Counted from the first letter of the stretch, positions 27,505 to 36,786 are shown. The stretch is DNA of 64,000 bases from Gordonia jinghuaiqii (GCF_014041935.1 NZ_CP059491.1:2666001-2730000), one strand, 5' to 3'. Notes: generated from the letters alone by a model not told the origin. A program made the numbers and translations.

Positions 27505-28734
27505 ATGCGCCATTCTGATGTTCTCGCGATCGTGCAGGCCGGTGGACGGGGTTCGCGGATGGAGGTACTGACCGATCGGCGGGCCAAACCGGCGTTGCCG
27601 TTCGCCGGCAATTACCAACTGATCGACTTTCCGCTCTCCAACCTTCATCACAGCCACATCGACGACGTGTGGCTGTGCGTCCAGTACGAGGCGGAGATGC
27701 TCAGCGAACTTGTCGCGGCCGGACGTCCGTGGGACCTGGACCGCACCAGCGGCGGTCTGCGCATCGTGATGCCGGAGGAGACCGACGCACCGAAGACCGA
27801 GGACGGCTTCGCCACCGGCAACGCAGACCTGCTCTACCGCATCAGGGATCGGATCGCCCGGCACGCGCCTGCGGAGGTGATCGTCATGAGTGCCGATCAC
27901 GTCTACGAATTCGACTACCGCGACGCCCTCGACACCCACCGCAGCCGCGGGGCCGAGTGCACGATCGTCACCACCACCTGCCCGCTCGAGGAGGCCACCC
28001 AGCACGCCACGGTCGCCGCACGCCGCGACGGCACGGTCCGGGAGTTCCGGTACAAGCCCGAACGCGCGACGACCCGCACGATCGCCACCGAGATCTTCAT
28101 CTACGACCCCGCTGTCCTCATCGAAGGCCTGGAACAGCTGGCACAGGAGACGTCGGCCGACTCACCCGCCGACGACACCGGACTCGGCGACTTCGGCGAA
28201 CATCTGGTGCCGTGGTTCGTCGACCGGGGCAAGACCGTGATGCACGCGATGCCCGGTTACTGGATCGACGCCGGGCGGCCGGAAACCTACCTGCAGGCCC
28301 ATCAGGACCTCATCGCGGGCGCTCTCGACGTCTTCCGCCCGGATCGTCCGATCCTCACCCGGCAACCGCAGCGCCCCGCCGCCCGGATCGAGTCCGGTGC
28401 CGTCGTCGAGGACAGCCTCGTCAGCAGCGGTGCTCACGTGCTCGGCACGGTACGGCGCAGCGTCCTCGGGCCGGGTGTGGTCGTCGACAAGGGTGCCACG
28501 GTGGTCGATTCGGTGATCTTCGCCGACACCGTCGTCGGCGAAGGCGCGTCGGTGACGTGGTCGGTCCTCGACGAACGTGTGCGCGTGGGTGCGCGGGCGA
28601 CGATCGGCGGGCATCCGCGGACCCGTCCGGTGCCCACCGACAAGATCACCCTCCTCGGCAGCGACACCCAGATCCTCAAGGGTGCGAAGGTCGCGCTCGG
28701 CGATCGCGTCGAATGCGGCCGCCGGATCCGTTGA
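27505..28734 (+). CDS. glgC: Glucose-1-phosphate adenylyltransferase-like sugar nucleotidyltransferase
   Basis: A 409-residue protein with an N-terminal nucleotidyltransferase domain (AIVQAGGRGSRMEVLTDRRA, LIDFPLSNLHHS, VIVMSADHVYEFDY, AMPGYWIDAGRPETYLQAHQ) and a C-terminal left-handed beta-helix (VVEDSLVSSGAHVLGTV and later hexapeptide turns). This is the layout of GlgC, which makes ADP-glucose for glycogen and alpha-glucan. The nucleotide loop QAGGRGSRMEVLTD is diverged from usual GlgC, so this may be a paralogue using another sugar phosphate. ATG 27505 was chosen. It overlaps the phosphohexomutase gene that would supply its hexose-1-phosphate. Confidence 0.75.
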   Translation: MRHSDVLAIVQAGGRGSRMEVLTDRRAKPALPFAGNYQLIDFPLSNLHHSHIDDVWLCVQYEAEMLSELVAAGRPWDLDRTSGGLRIVMPEETDAPKTEDGFATGNADLLYRIRDRIARHAPAEVIVMSADHVYEFDYRDALDTHRSRGAECTIVTTTCPLEEATQHATVAARRDGTVREFRYKPERATTRTIATEIFIYDPAVLIEGLEQLAQETSADSPADDTGLGDFGEHLVPWFVDRGKTVMHAMPGYWIDAGRPETYLQAHQDLIAGALDVFRPDRPILTRQPQRPAARIESGAVVEDSLVSSGAHVLGTVRRSVLGPGVVVDKGATVVDSVIFADTVVGEGASVTWSVLDERVRVGARATIGGHPRTRPVPTDKITLLGSDTQILKGAKVALGDRVECGRRIR

Positions 28735-30422
28735 CTGATAGCGTCGCCCGCGTGATCGAACGCGCGCGTGCCTGGCGAGACCACGACCCCGACCCGGCGA
28801 CACGCGCCGCGCTGACCGCCCTCGTAGACTCCGCGGAGGCCGGCGACCCCGGGGCCCGTGCCGATCTCGGGTCCCGCTTCCGCGGCCCCCTCACCTTCGG
28901 TACCGCGGGCCTGCGCGGCGAGGTCGGAGCGGGGGAGACCCGGATGAACGTCGCGGTGGTCACCCGGGCCACCGCGGGTCTGGCCGCGTACCTGCTCGAC
29001 ACCATCGGCCCGGATGCACGGATCGTGGTGGGCGGCGACGCCCGGCACGGTTCGGCACGCTTCGTCGCAGCAACCGCCGAAGTCCTTGCCGCACAGGGTC
29101 TCACCGTGATGACCCTGCCGGATCGATTGCCCACACCGGTCACCGCCTACGCCACCCGGGCGCTCGACTGCGACGCCGGCGTGATGATCACCGCCTCCCA
29201 CAACCCGCCGGCGGACAACGGGTACAAGGTGTACCTCGGCGGGCGTGCAACCGATGAACCCGGGCGCGGTGTCCAGATCGTGCCGCCCGCTGACGCCGAG
29301 ATCGCCGCCCGGATCGCGAAAGCGGCTCCGGCCGACGAGATCCCACGTGACCCCGGCCGCGTGATCCGGCTCGACCATGAGGTCGTCGACGCATACGTCA
29401 CCCGTACCGCGTCGTTGCGATCGGAGACCGAGCGGAGCCGCGTCCGCGTCGTGCTGACACCGATGCACGGCGTCGGCGGCGCCACCGCACTGTCGGTGCT
29501 GAGCGCCGCAGGCATCGACGATGTGCACACCGTCGCAGCACAATTCGATCCGGATCCGGATTTCCCGACCCTCGCCTTTCCGAACCCGGAGGAGCCCGGG
29601 GCCCTCGACCGCGCATTCGTCCACGCGCGCGAGGTGGCCGCGCACGTCGTCATCGCCGTCGATCCGGACGCCGACCGCTGTTCGGTGGCGATCCCGGACC
29701 GCTCCGGGCGTTGGCGGCAGCTCACCGGCGACGAGATCGGCTGGCTGCTCGGCGACCAGGCGGCACGCGACCACAGCAGGGCGGGAGACACCCTGGCCTG
29801 TTCGATCGTCTCCAGCCGGCTGCTCGGCAAGATCGCCGCCGACCACGGGCTGCGGTTCGCCGCGACGCTGACCGGCTTCAAATGGATCGCACGCGCACCC
29901 GGACTCCGCTACGGCTACGAGGAGGCGATCGGTTACTGCACCGATCCGGAGGCGGTGCGTGACAAGGACGGGATCAGCGCCATGGTCCGGGTGGTCACCC
30001 TCGTCGAGGAACTCGCCAGGGAGGGGCGCACGCTCATCGACGCGCTCGACGACCTGGCCCGCCGGTACGGGTTGCACGCGACGACACCGCTGACGATCCG
30101 CGTCGACGACACCGCCGAGATCGGCCAAATCATGCAACGGCTCCGCGAGACGACGATCGAGACACTCGGCGGCTCACCCGTCGTCGAGGTCGCCGATCTC
30201 GCGCACGGATCCGACGCGTTGCCGCCGACGGATGCCCTCGTGATCCGGACAGCGGCCGATGACCGGGTGATCGTCCGGCCGTCGGGCACCGAACCGAAAC
30301 TGAAGTGCTACCTCGAGGTGATCCTCGATGTTCCCGACCCCGAACGCACGGTTCCGCACGACAAGGCCGCCGAACGCCTCGCCGCGATCACCGCCGAGCT
30401 GTCCGGGTTGCTGCACGTCTGA
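28731..30422 (+). CDS. Phosphoglucomutase/phosphomannomutase (PmmB-like)
   Basis: A 563-residue alpha-D-phosphohexomutase that interconverts hexose 6- and 1-phosphates. Family motifs: LTFGTAGLRGEVGAGETRMN, the phosphoserine loop GVMITASHNPPADNGYKVYLG, the metal loop VIAVDPDADRCSVA, the sugar loop RYGYEEAIGYC and the phosphate loop VRPSGTEPKLKCYLE. Length fits the PmmB branch. The start is uncertain: TTG 28731 overlaps the glgC-like stop (TTGA), while GTG 28752 gives a protein 7 residues shorter. The coupling suggests the pair acts together in sugar-nucleotide supply. Confidence 0.88.
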   Translation: MTDSVARVIERARAWRDHDPDPATRAALTALVDSAEAGDPGARADLGSRFRGPLTFGTAGLRGEVGAGETRMNVAVVTRATAGLAAYLLDTIGPDARIVVGGDARHGSARFVAATAEVLAAQGLTVMTLPDRLPTPVTAYATRALDCDAGVMITASHNPPADNGYKVYLGGRATDEPGRGVQIVPPADAEIAARIAKAAPADEIPRDPGRVIRLDHEVVDAYVTRTASLRSETERSRVRVVLTPMHGVGGATALSVLSAAGIDDVHTVAAQFDPDPDFPTLAFPNPEEPGALDRAFVHAREVAAHVVIAVDPDADRCSVAIPDRSGRWRQLTGDEIGWLLGDQAARDHSRAGDTLACSIVSSRLLGKIAADHGLRFAATLTGFKWIARAPGLRYGYEEAIGYCTDPEAVRDKDGISAMVRVVTLVEELAREGRTLIDALDDLARRYGLHATTPLTIRVDDTAEIGQIMQRLRETTIETLGGSPVVEVADLAHGSDALPPTDALVIRTAADDRVIVRPSGTEPKLKCYLEVILDVPDPERTVPHDKAAERLAAITAELSGLLHV

Positions 30423-30466
30423 GTTCGGCCCGGATCCGCCCCGTTCCCGCCGTATGATCGTCGACT

Positions 30467-30898
30467 GTGACGCGATCCGATCCCGAGCAGCGACTCCGGG
30501 ATCTCCGGCTGCTGCGGCAGGTCCGGGACCGCATCGATCGTGAGTACGCTGAGCCCCTCGACGTCGAGTCGCTCGCCCGCGGGGTGAACATGTCGGCCGG
30601 CCACCTCAGCAGGCGGTTCCGGCAGACCTACGGCGAATCCCCGTACTCGTATCTGATGACCCGTCGTATCGAACGCGCGATGACCCTGCTGCGGCGTGGG
30701 GATCTCAGCGTGACCGAGGTCTGCTTCGAAGTCGGGTGTTCGTCGTTGGGGACGTTCAGCACCCGGTTCACCGAACTCGTCGGGGTGCCTCCGACGGTCT
30801 ATCGCGAACAGTCCGCCGACGCCACCGACGGGATTCCCGCCTGCCTGGCCAAGAACATCACCAGACCGATCAGGAATCGAGAAGCGCCGCGGACCTGA
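30467..30898 (+). CDS. AraC-family transcriptional regulator
   Basis: A 143-residue protein that is essentially a bare AraC-type DNA-binding domain. Two helix-turn-helix motifs are visible: LDVESLARGVNMSAGHLSRRFRQ and LSVTEVCFEVGCSSLGTFSTRFTELVGVPPTVYR. No ligand-binding domain is present. GTG 30467 is the start. The VOC gene follows after 20 bases, so the regulator probably controls it. The tail CLAKNITRPIRNREA resembles tails in small AraC/VOC operons of actinobacteria. Confidence 0.85.
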   Translation: MTRSDPEQRLRDLRLLRQVRDRIDREYAEPLDVESLARGVNMSAGHLSRRFRQTYGESPYSYLMTRRIERAMTLLRRGDLSVTEVCFEVGCSSLGTFSTRFTELVGVPPTVYREQSADATDGIPACLAKNITRPIRNREAPRT

Positions 30899-30918
30899 GC
30901 CTGCCTAGCCTGATCGGT

Positions 30919-31329
30919 ATGAACATCAGCATCCAGTACACCTTCCTCCCGCACACCGACGGCGACGCCGCACTCGGCTTCTACCGCGACCTGCTCGGCT
31001 TCGAGCTCCGCAAGGACGTCGGCTACGAGGGCATGCGGTGGCTCACCGTGGGGCCGCCGGATCAGCCCGGCACATCGATCGTTCTCCATCCGCCGGCCGC
31101 CGACCCCGGAATCACCGAGGCGGAACGCCAGACGATCCTCGAACTCATCGCCAAGGGCAGTTATGGCGCGGTCACCCTCGCCACCGATGACCTCGAGGGT
31201 TTGTTCGGCAAGCTGCAGGCGAACGGTGTCGACATCGTGCAGGAACCGATGGACCAGCCGTACGGCGTCCGCGATGCCGCGGTGCGCGACCCCGCGGGCA
31301 ACCTCATCCGGATCGACCAGGTGAGCTGA
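30919..31329 (+). CDS. VOC-family (glyoxalase/bleomycin-resistance-like) protein
   Basis: A 136-residue single VOC domain pair. The start IQYTFLPHTDGDAALGFYRDLLGFELRKDVG and the end VQEPMDQPYGVRDAAVRDPAGNLIRIDQ are typical; the terminal DPAGNLIRI carries the usual Asn/Arg. Members are metal-dependent lyases, dioxygenases or drug-binding proteins; the substrate is unknown. It is 20 bases behind the AraC regulator, and the pairing suggests induced detoxification. ATG 30919 was chosen. Confidence 0.82.
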   Translation: MNISIQYTFLPHTDGDAALGFYRDLLGFELRKDVGYEGMRWLTVGPPDQPGTSIVLHPPAADPGITEAERQTILELIAKGSYGAVTLATDDLEGLFGKLQANGVDIVQEPMDQPYGVRDAAVRDPAGNLIRIDQVS

Positions 31330-31547
31330 GACGTGTGCGGACCCGGTCGACGCCCGCCGTCGTCGGCATTCACCGACCTCCACCGTGTCGACCTCCACCG
31401 TTCCGAACCCGACTGTGCCGCCTCTAATCTTGCGCACGTTCCGGCGGAATCGCGCCAGGTGCTGGTTAGATCGACCGGGAGTCCGCGCCCACACCTCGAT
31501 TCCGATCGTTCACACGCCCGGCGAGCCGCCGCCCCGATGGAGACCCG

Positions 31548-33989
31548 ATGAGCCCCGCCACACGCACCACACCCACAGCCCGCCCGGTGAACGACCGGGC
31601 CGCCGATGTCCATCTGACAGACGTTCATCCCGCCGATGTCCACCCCGCCGACGCGCACGACACCATCCGCGTACACGGGGCCCGGGAGAACAACCTGAAG
31701 AACGTCGACGTCGTGCTGCCCAAGCGGCGCCTGACCGTGTTCACCGGGGTGTCGGGGTCGGGGAAGAGTTCACTGGTCTTCAGCACGATCGCGGCCGAGT
31801 CCCAACGCCTCATCAACGAGACCTACAGTGCCTTCGTCCAGGGGTTCATGCCGTCGATGGCGCGCCCCGACGTGGACATTCTCGAAGGCCTCACCACGGC
31901 GATCATCGTCGACCAGGAGCGTATGGGGGCCAACGTCCGGTCGACGGTCGGCACGGCCACCGACGCCAACGCCATGTTGCGAATCCTGTTCAGCCGGTTG
32001 GGAACTCCGCACATCGGTTCGCCGCAGGCGTTCTCGTTCAATGTCGCCTCGATCAGCGGGGCGGGGGCGGTGACGATCGAGAAAGCCGGTCAGAAGGTCA
32101 AGGAGCGGCGGAGTTTCTCCGTCACCGGCGGCATGTGTGCCCGCTGCGAGGGACGCGGCAACGTCTCCGATTTCGATCTCACCGCGCTCTACGACGCGTC
32201 GAAGTCGCTCAACGAGGGCGCACTCACCATTCCCGGTTACTCGATGGACGGCTGGTACGGCCGGATCTACCGCGAGTGCGGGTTCTTCGACCCCGACAAA
32301 CCCATCGCGAAGTACACCAAGAAACAGCTCAACGACCTGCTGTACAAGGAACCTACGAAGATCAAGGTCGAGGGCATCAACATCACCTTCGAGGGACTGA
32401 TCCCGAAGATCCAGAAGTCGATGCTCACCAAGGATCGCGAGGCGATGCAGCCGCACATCCGCGCATTCGTCGACCGCGCCATCACCTTCGCGACCTGCCC
32501 CGACTGCGAGGGCACCCGTCTCACCGCGGAGGCCCGCTCGTCGAAGATCAACGGCATCAGCATCGCCGACGCCTGTGCGATGCAGATCAGCGACCTCGCC
32601 GGGTGGGTCGCACAGCTCGACGACCCGTCGGCCGCCCCGCTGATCGAGGCGCTGCGCGAGCACCTCGACGCATTCGTCGACATCGGTCTGGGCTATCTGT
32701 CCCTCGACCGCCCGGCCGGCACACTGTCCGGCGGAGAAGCCCAGCGCACCAAGCTGATCCGGCATCTGGGTTCCTCGCTGACCGACGTCACCTACGTCTT
32801 CGACGAACCGTCCATCGGACTCCACCCCCACGACATCGCCCGGATGAACGACCTGCTGCGGGCGCTGCGGGACAAGGGCAACACGGTGCTCGTCGTCGAG
32901 CACAAGCCCGAGGTGATCGCCATCGCCGACCGGATCGTCGACCTCGGGCCCGGCGCCGGCACCGACGGCGGCGAGATCGTCTTCGAGGGCACCCTGGACG
33001 AACTGGGCTCTGCCGACACCCTCACCGGACGCCACCTCCACGACCGCGCGAGGGTGAAGCCCGACGTACGCACGCCCAGTGGACACCTCGAGGTGCGCGG
33101 CGCCGACACCCACAACCTGCGCGACGTCGACGTCGACATCCCGCTCGGGGTCCTGGTGGTCCTGACCGGTGTCGCGGGTTCGGGTAAGAGCTCGTTGATC
33201 GACTCCTCTGTCGCCAAGACCGAGGGGGTGGTGTCCATCGACCAGAGCGCCATCAAGGGATCCCGTCGATCCAACCCGGCGACCTACACCGGTCTGCTCG
33301 AACCGATCCGCAAGGCGTTCGCGAAGGCCAACGGCGTCAAACCTGCTCTGTTCAGCGCGAATTCGGAAGGTGCGTGCCCCAACTGCAACGGGGCGGGCGT
33401 GGTGTACTCCGATCTCGCGATGATGGCGGGCGTCGCCGCGCCGTGCGAGGTGTGCGAGGGCAAACGCTTCCAGGCCGAGGTCCTCGAGTTCACCCTGGGT
33501 GGTCGCAACATCAGCGAGGTCTTGGAGATGTCGGTGGCGCAGGCCGAGGCGTTCTTCGCCGACGGCGACGCGAAACTCCCGGCGGCGCACAAGATCCTGA
33601 ACCGGATGGTCGATGTTGGGCTCGGTTACATCAAGGTCGGACAGCCTCTGACGACACTCTCCGGCGGCGAGCGCCAGCGGCTGAAGCTCGCGAGCCACAT
33701 GGGGGAGAAGGGCGATGTCTTCGTGCTCGACGAGCCGACCACCGGACTCCACCTGGCCGACGTCGAGCAACTCCTCGGACTGTTGGACCGGCTCGTCGAC
33801 GCGGGCAAATCCGTGATCGTCATCGAACATCATCAGGCGGTCATGGCCCACGCCGACTGGATCATCGACCTCGGGCCGGGCGCCGGTCACGACGGCGGCC
33901 AGATCGTCTTCGAGGGCACCCCGGCGGACATCGTCGCCGACCGGTCGACCCTGACCGGACAGCATCTGGCCGAGTACGTCGGCGCCTGA
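31548..33989 (+). CDS. UvrA-like ABC excinuclease-family ATPase (short form)
   Basis: An 813-residue protein with two ABC ATPase modules. Module 1: Walker [18 protein letters not shown], zinc-type CxxC in MCARCEGRGN and TCPDCEGTRL, signature LSGGEAQRTKLI, Walker B VFDEPSIGLHP. Module 2: Walker A GVAGSGKSSLIDSS, CPNCNGAG and CEVCEGK, signature LSGGERQRLKLA, Walker B VLDEPTTGLH. It is shorter than UvrA (about 950), as in the UvrA-like proteins linked to drug or DNA-adduct resistance. The N-terminus has four pentapeptides DVHLT-DVHPA-DVHPA-DAHDT from 15-bp repeats. ATG 31548 follows GGAG. Probably not the primary uvrA. Confidence 0.88.
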   Translation: MSPATRTTPTARPVNDRAADVHLTDVHPADVHPADAHDTIRVHGARENNLKNVDVVLPKRRLTVFTGVSGSGKSSLVFSTIAAESQRLINETYSAFVQGFMPSMARPDVDILEGLTTAIIVDQERMGANVRSTVGTATDANAMLRILFSRLGTPHIGSPQAFSFNVASISGAGAVTIEKAGQKVKERRSFSVTGGMCARCEGRGNVSDFDLTALYDASKSLNEGALTIPGYSMDGWYGRIYRECGFFDPDKPIAKYTKKQLNDLLYKEPTKIKVEGINITFEGLIPKIQKSMLTKDREAMQPHIRAFVDRAITFATCPDCEGTRLTAEARSSKINGISIADACAMQISDLAGWVAQLDDPSAAPLIEALREHLDAFVDIGLGYLSLDRPAGTLSGGEAQRTKLIRHLGSSLTDVTYVFDEPSIGLHPHDIARMNDLLRALRDKGNTVLVVEHKPEVIAIADRIVDLGPGAGTDGGEIVFEGTLDELGSADTLTGRHLHDRARVKPDVRTPSGHLEVRGADTHNLRDVDVDIPLGVLVVLTGVAGSGKSSLIDSSVAKTEGVVSIDQSAIKGSRRSNPATYTGLLEPIRKAFAKANGVKPALFSANSEGACPNCNGAGVVYSDLAMMAGVAAPCEVCEGKRFQAEVLEFTLGGRNISEVLEMSVAQAEAFFADGDAKLPAAHKILNRMVDVGLGYIKVGQPLTTLSGGERQRLKLASHMGEKGDVFVLDEPTTGLHLADVEQLLGLLDRLVDAGKSVIVIEHHQAVMAHADWIIDLGPGAGHDGGQIVFEGTPADIVADRSTLTGQHLAEYVGA

Positions 33990-34000
33990 TCGTGCCCGGT

Positions 34001-34040
34001 GTTCCGTCCTGCTCAGCACCTCTGCTGAGCAGGACGGAAC
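34001..34040. terminator. Strong hairpin terminator after the UvrA-like gene
   Basis: Perfect 18-base arms (34001-34018 and 34023-34040, starting GTTCCGTCCTGCTCAGCA) around a 4-base loop CCTC, 11 bases after the stop codon. No T-run. It lies between the UvrA-like gene and the opposing HNH pseudogene, so it can act on both strands. Confidence 0.8.
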
Positions 34041-34144
34041 CCTCGGCCGGCTGTGTTCACACTGTGGACTTGTCAAAGATCGAATGCGGTCCCGGCTCGG
34101 TGCTTGTACGTCGGGTGCGAGAAGGTGCTACGCGAAAGCTGATG

Positions 34145-35013
34145 TCATGCGGCGTCGTCGAGTCGCATGGTGCGGCGGTTGTAGGCGGGGTGGGGTCGAC
34201 GCTGTGGGTCGATCTCGACGGGCGGGATGAGCCATGGGTGTCGATCGAACCCCATGACGACATCCCATCCGTGGTGATGGACCTGCGTGTGGCACCTCTG
34301 ACACAGAAGGCAGCCGTTGTCGAGGTCGGTGTTTCCGTCGTCGGCCCCTCTCCGATCACCTGCGTGACGTTGGCGCGAATCTCTGTCTTCGAGTCATCCG
34401 TGACGCTGTGATGAAGCGTGTTCAACGACCGATCGTCGGCCGCGGGAATGCCGGCGTCCTCCGAGTCGGCCAGGGTGTTGCCGATGCGCCGAGCGCACTC
34501 CTGGACCTCGGCCGGCGTCGCTCCCGACAGTACTCGAGTGACGAGGTGCGATTCGTAGGTCACGCGGTCGTCGTCGGATATGCCGGCAGGAGAACGCTTC
34601 TCGATGTGCGCGATTCCCCTGATAGTGGCGTCGACGACCTCGGCCGCCAATCGGCCCTCCGCGGCGTGAGCGTTCACCTTGCCGAGTGCGTCCAACCCCG
34701 TCAGCGCACGCATCACCCGAGAAGCAGTAGATGGTGGGAATCCCATCTCGATCAGCAGCCTCTTGGTGGTGGACCCGGATCTCTCCGCTACACGCGCATG
34801 GTCGAGTTGCGCCGAGTGCCTGACGATCTTGTGGTCGATGACGTTACGCATCAGTCGTAGCGTGTTGAGTTCTGCGAAAGTCTTTGCCCCGGAGGCATCG
34901 TCAGCCGGAGGGACGATCTCGATCAGCGTGTCGATAAGGGAATCGAGCTCTGCCATGACTCCCATGTACGCGAACATTTGTTCGAGCACCAGGTTATTCC
35001 ACAGCCCGCTCAA
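34145..35013 (-). pseudogene. Decayed DUF222-HNH endonuclease gene (deletion and frame loss)
   Basis: The first part of the open frame (about 225 residues from ATG 35013) reads as the N-terminal DUF222 domain of actinobacterial 13E12-type HNH proteins (LRLMRNVIDHKIVRHSAQLDHARVAERSG, ATPAEVQECARRIGNTLADSEDAG). After ANVTQVIGEGP the annotated frame becomes low-complexity. In the next frame, the same DNA codes a good HNH C-terminus: DDGNTDLDNGCLLCQRCHTQ, VHHHGWDVVMGFDRHPWLIP, ending MRLDDAA-stop at 34145. The middle of the protein and the upstream half of the HNH domain are missing. So an internal deletion joined the two ends out of frame. The family is often seen as multi-copy, mobile-like genes. 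Confidence 0.82.
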
Positions 35014-35145
35014 TCATGAAAACTGTCGTGAGTCAACATTTTTCACCTTTACTAAGAACTTTCGCGCCTCCAGTGAACAGAAGTCACAGGTGTCACAGAA
35101 ATCGGAAGATAAGTGGTGGGTCCCCGACTTCTTTTGACATCACGG

Positions 35146-35985
35146 TCAACCGGTGGCCTGGCCGTCGTCCGCCGGATCGACGACAAAGACCACATAGAGA
35201 TCGCCGACCACGCCCTCGGTCGGGGTGCCCGCTGGAACCGCCCCCGGCACGACCATCGGGAAAGGTCCGGCCGGCTCGAGCCGGCCGAGCTGTCTCACGA
35301 TTCCGGTGACCGTCCCGGTCGGTGCGCAAGTCGACCCCGAAACGGTGAGGCGGTCATCGCCGAGATCGATCCGGATTCGTTCCCCCTCGTACGGGACAGC
35401 CTTTCCCAGGAACGTTGCGGGACCCATGATCGTGAGCGTCCGGCGTCCTTGATCCGCAGCGGCTCGGGCTCGGGCCGCGTCCTCTGCGGTCGGCTCGGCC
35501 AGCACCAGCTCGTCGAGAACCACCTCTACTCCGCCGGGAACCAGCACGGTCCCGTCGTCCTGAACCAGATCAGCGGGGAACTTCTCGACCGCAGTCACGG
35601 GCTGCCGGAGCTTGACGTGGCGTGGTCGCTCTGGGTCGGGAACGGGCTCATAGAAGAGCTGATGTACCGAGGAGACCTCCCCGGTCGCCTCGACACCTGC
35701 CGGGGAGTCGTCGTGCCACGACAGCGTGAGCGCGATCGGTTGGCCGAGTGGATCGCCGTGCGCCGGGTCCCATCGAGCGGAGATGCCACCCGCGACTACG
35801 ACGTCACGGTCGCGATCCCACCGGGTGACTACGTCCTGCCCGTCCGGTGCGGGATACGCCGACAATCGCCCGGTCAACGTCTCGCCCACGCGGGGAGGCC
35901 TTCGGCAACAGCCGAATTCGAATGCGTCAATGCCAATGGGAACGCGCAACAGATCTGCGCGAGAAACATGATTCATCGTAGTCAT
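35146..35985 (-). CDS. Uncharacterised protein, about 279 residues
   Basis: Not recognised. ATG 35985 is chosen (MTTMNHVSRADLLRVP); ATG 35976 is possible and the frame is open to 36078. No signal peptide, membrane helix or known motif is visible. The N-terminal half has FEFGCCRRPPRVGETLTGRL, with paired cysteines, and the C-terminal half resembles an OB-like or small beta-barrel order (TLTIMGPATFLGKAVPYEGERIRIDLGDDRLTVSG). Codon use is like the neighbours. It is divergent from the globin gene and lies downstream of the HNH pseudogene on the same strand. Confidence 0.6.
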   Translation of the reverse strand: MTTMNHVSRADLLRVPIGIDAFEFGCCRRPPRVGETLTGRLSAYPAPDGQDVVTRWDRDRDVVVAGGISARWDPAHGDPLGQPIALTLSWHDDSPAGVEATGEVSSVHQLFYEPVPDPERPRHVKLRQPVTAVEKFPADLVQDDGTVLVPGGVEVVLDELVLAEPTAEDAARARAAADQGRRTLTIMGPATFLGKAVPYEGERIRIDLGDDRLTVSGSTCAPTGTVTGIVRQLGRLEPAGPFPMVVPGAVPAGTPTEGVVGDLYVVFVVDPADDGQATG

Positions 35986-36176
35986 CGGAAGTTCGACGAT
36001 CCGTAGCGCGAAGGCAACGGGTTCCGATGCACCCGAGCAGAGGGTACTGCGGGATACGCCGGGTTGTGAACCCCGCACAACACCTCACACACCCGACGAC
36101 CCGGTGTGAGTTCACTGTTACGTCGGCCTTGCGACACGACAGCCTCGCCGCAACGGTATTCCGACAGAGTTCCGTC

Positions 36177-36686
36177 ATGAACAAACAACTTCTGGAAGAA
36201 AGCCTCGTACTCGTCGATCTCCCTGATTCCGGCCTCACCGTCCGCTTCTACGAGATCCTGTTCGACCGCTATCCGGCGGTCCAGCCGATGTTCCAGCGCG
36301 ACACCCGAGTGCAGGCCGAGATGCTGCGTACCGCGGTGGTCTCGGTGCTCGATCACCTCGACGACGCCGAGTGGCTCACCACCAACCTCCACGCACTGGG
36401 TCGTCGTCATGCCGACCTGGGTGTGACCCGGCCGATGTACACCGCCGTCGCCGAGTGCATGATCGCCGCGATGAGTGAGATCGGCGGCGACTCGTGGACA
36501 CCGTCGATGACCGACGCGTGGGGAGAGGCTCTGGGCGCGGTGGCCACCATCATGCTCGACGGCTATCCGGATGAGATCGCCACCGACGGGCTCGCGGCCG
36601 ATGTCGTCCCCACCGACGACCGGGCCACCGAGGACCGGGCCACCGAGGACCGGGAGACCGAGGAACGGGAGACCGGCGCCGCCTGA
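36177..36686 (+). CDS. Single-domain globin with acidic repeat tail
   Basis: A 169-residue haem protein related to the globin part of flavohaemoglobins. Tyr B10 lies in VRFYEILFDRYPAV, a distal Gln in RVQAEML, and the proximal His in NLHALGRRHADLGV. No FAD/NAD reductase domain follows, so it would need a partner to detoxify NO. The last 22 residues are DRATE-DRATE-DRETE-ERETG, coded by four 15-bp tandem units (36618-36677), an acidic disordered tail. ATG 36177 begins the conserved sequence. Alone on the plus strand, divergent from the uncharacterised gene; nitrosative-stress role is inferred. Confidence 0.8.
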   Translation: MNKQLLEESLVLVDLPDSGLTVRFYEILFDRYPAVQPMFQRDTRVQAEMLRTAVVSVLDHLDDAEWLTTNLHALGRRHADLGVTRPMYTAVAECMIAAMSEIGGDSWTPSMTDAWGEALGAVATIMLDGYPDEIATDGLAADVVPTDDRATEDRATEDRETEERETGAA

Positions 36687-36786
36687 GTCCGCGCCGGTCT
36701 GAGTCCCACCGGACCGCGGGGTCGACGCCGCCCCCGCGATCACCCCTCCTCCCGCGCGATACGATCCCGCTCGGAAGAGAGGGCTC

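Noticed and set aside
28434..30137. 567-residue minus-strand frame opposite the phosphohexomutase
   Set aside because: It is a shadow of the motif-rich mutase; no own ribosome-binding site or conserved sequence.
31770..34076. 768-residue minus-strand frame opposite the UvrA-like gene
   Set aside because: It mirrors the ABC ATPase codons (Asp/Val/Gly/Arg-rich) and has no own signatures.
34057..35013. Single 318-residue protein in the HNH region
   Set aside because: After about residue 225 the frame is Thr/Ser/Pro-rich nonsense, while the adjacent frame codes a proper HNH tail; better treated as a pseudogene.
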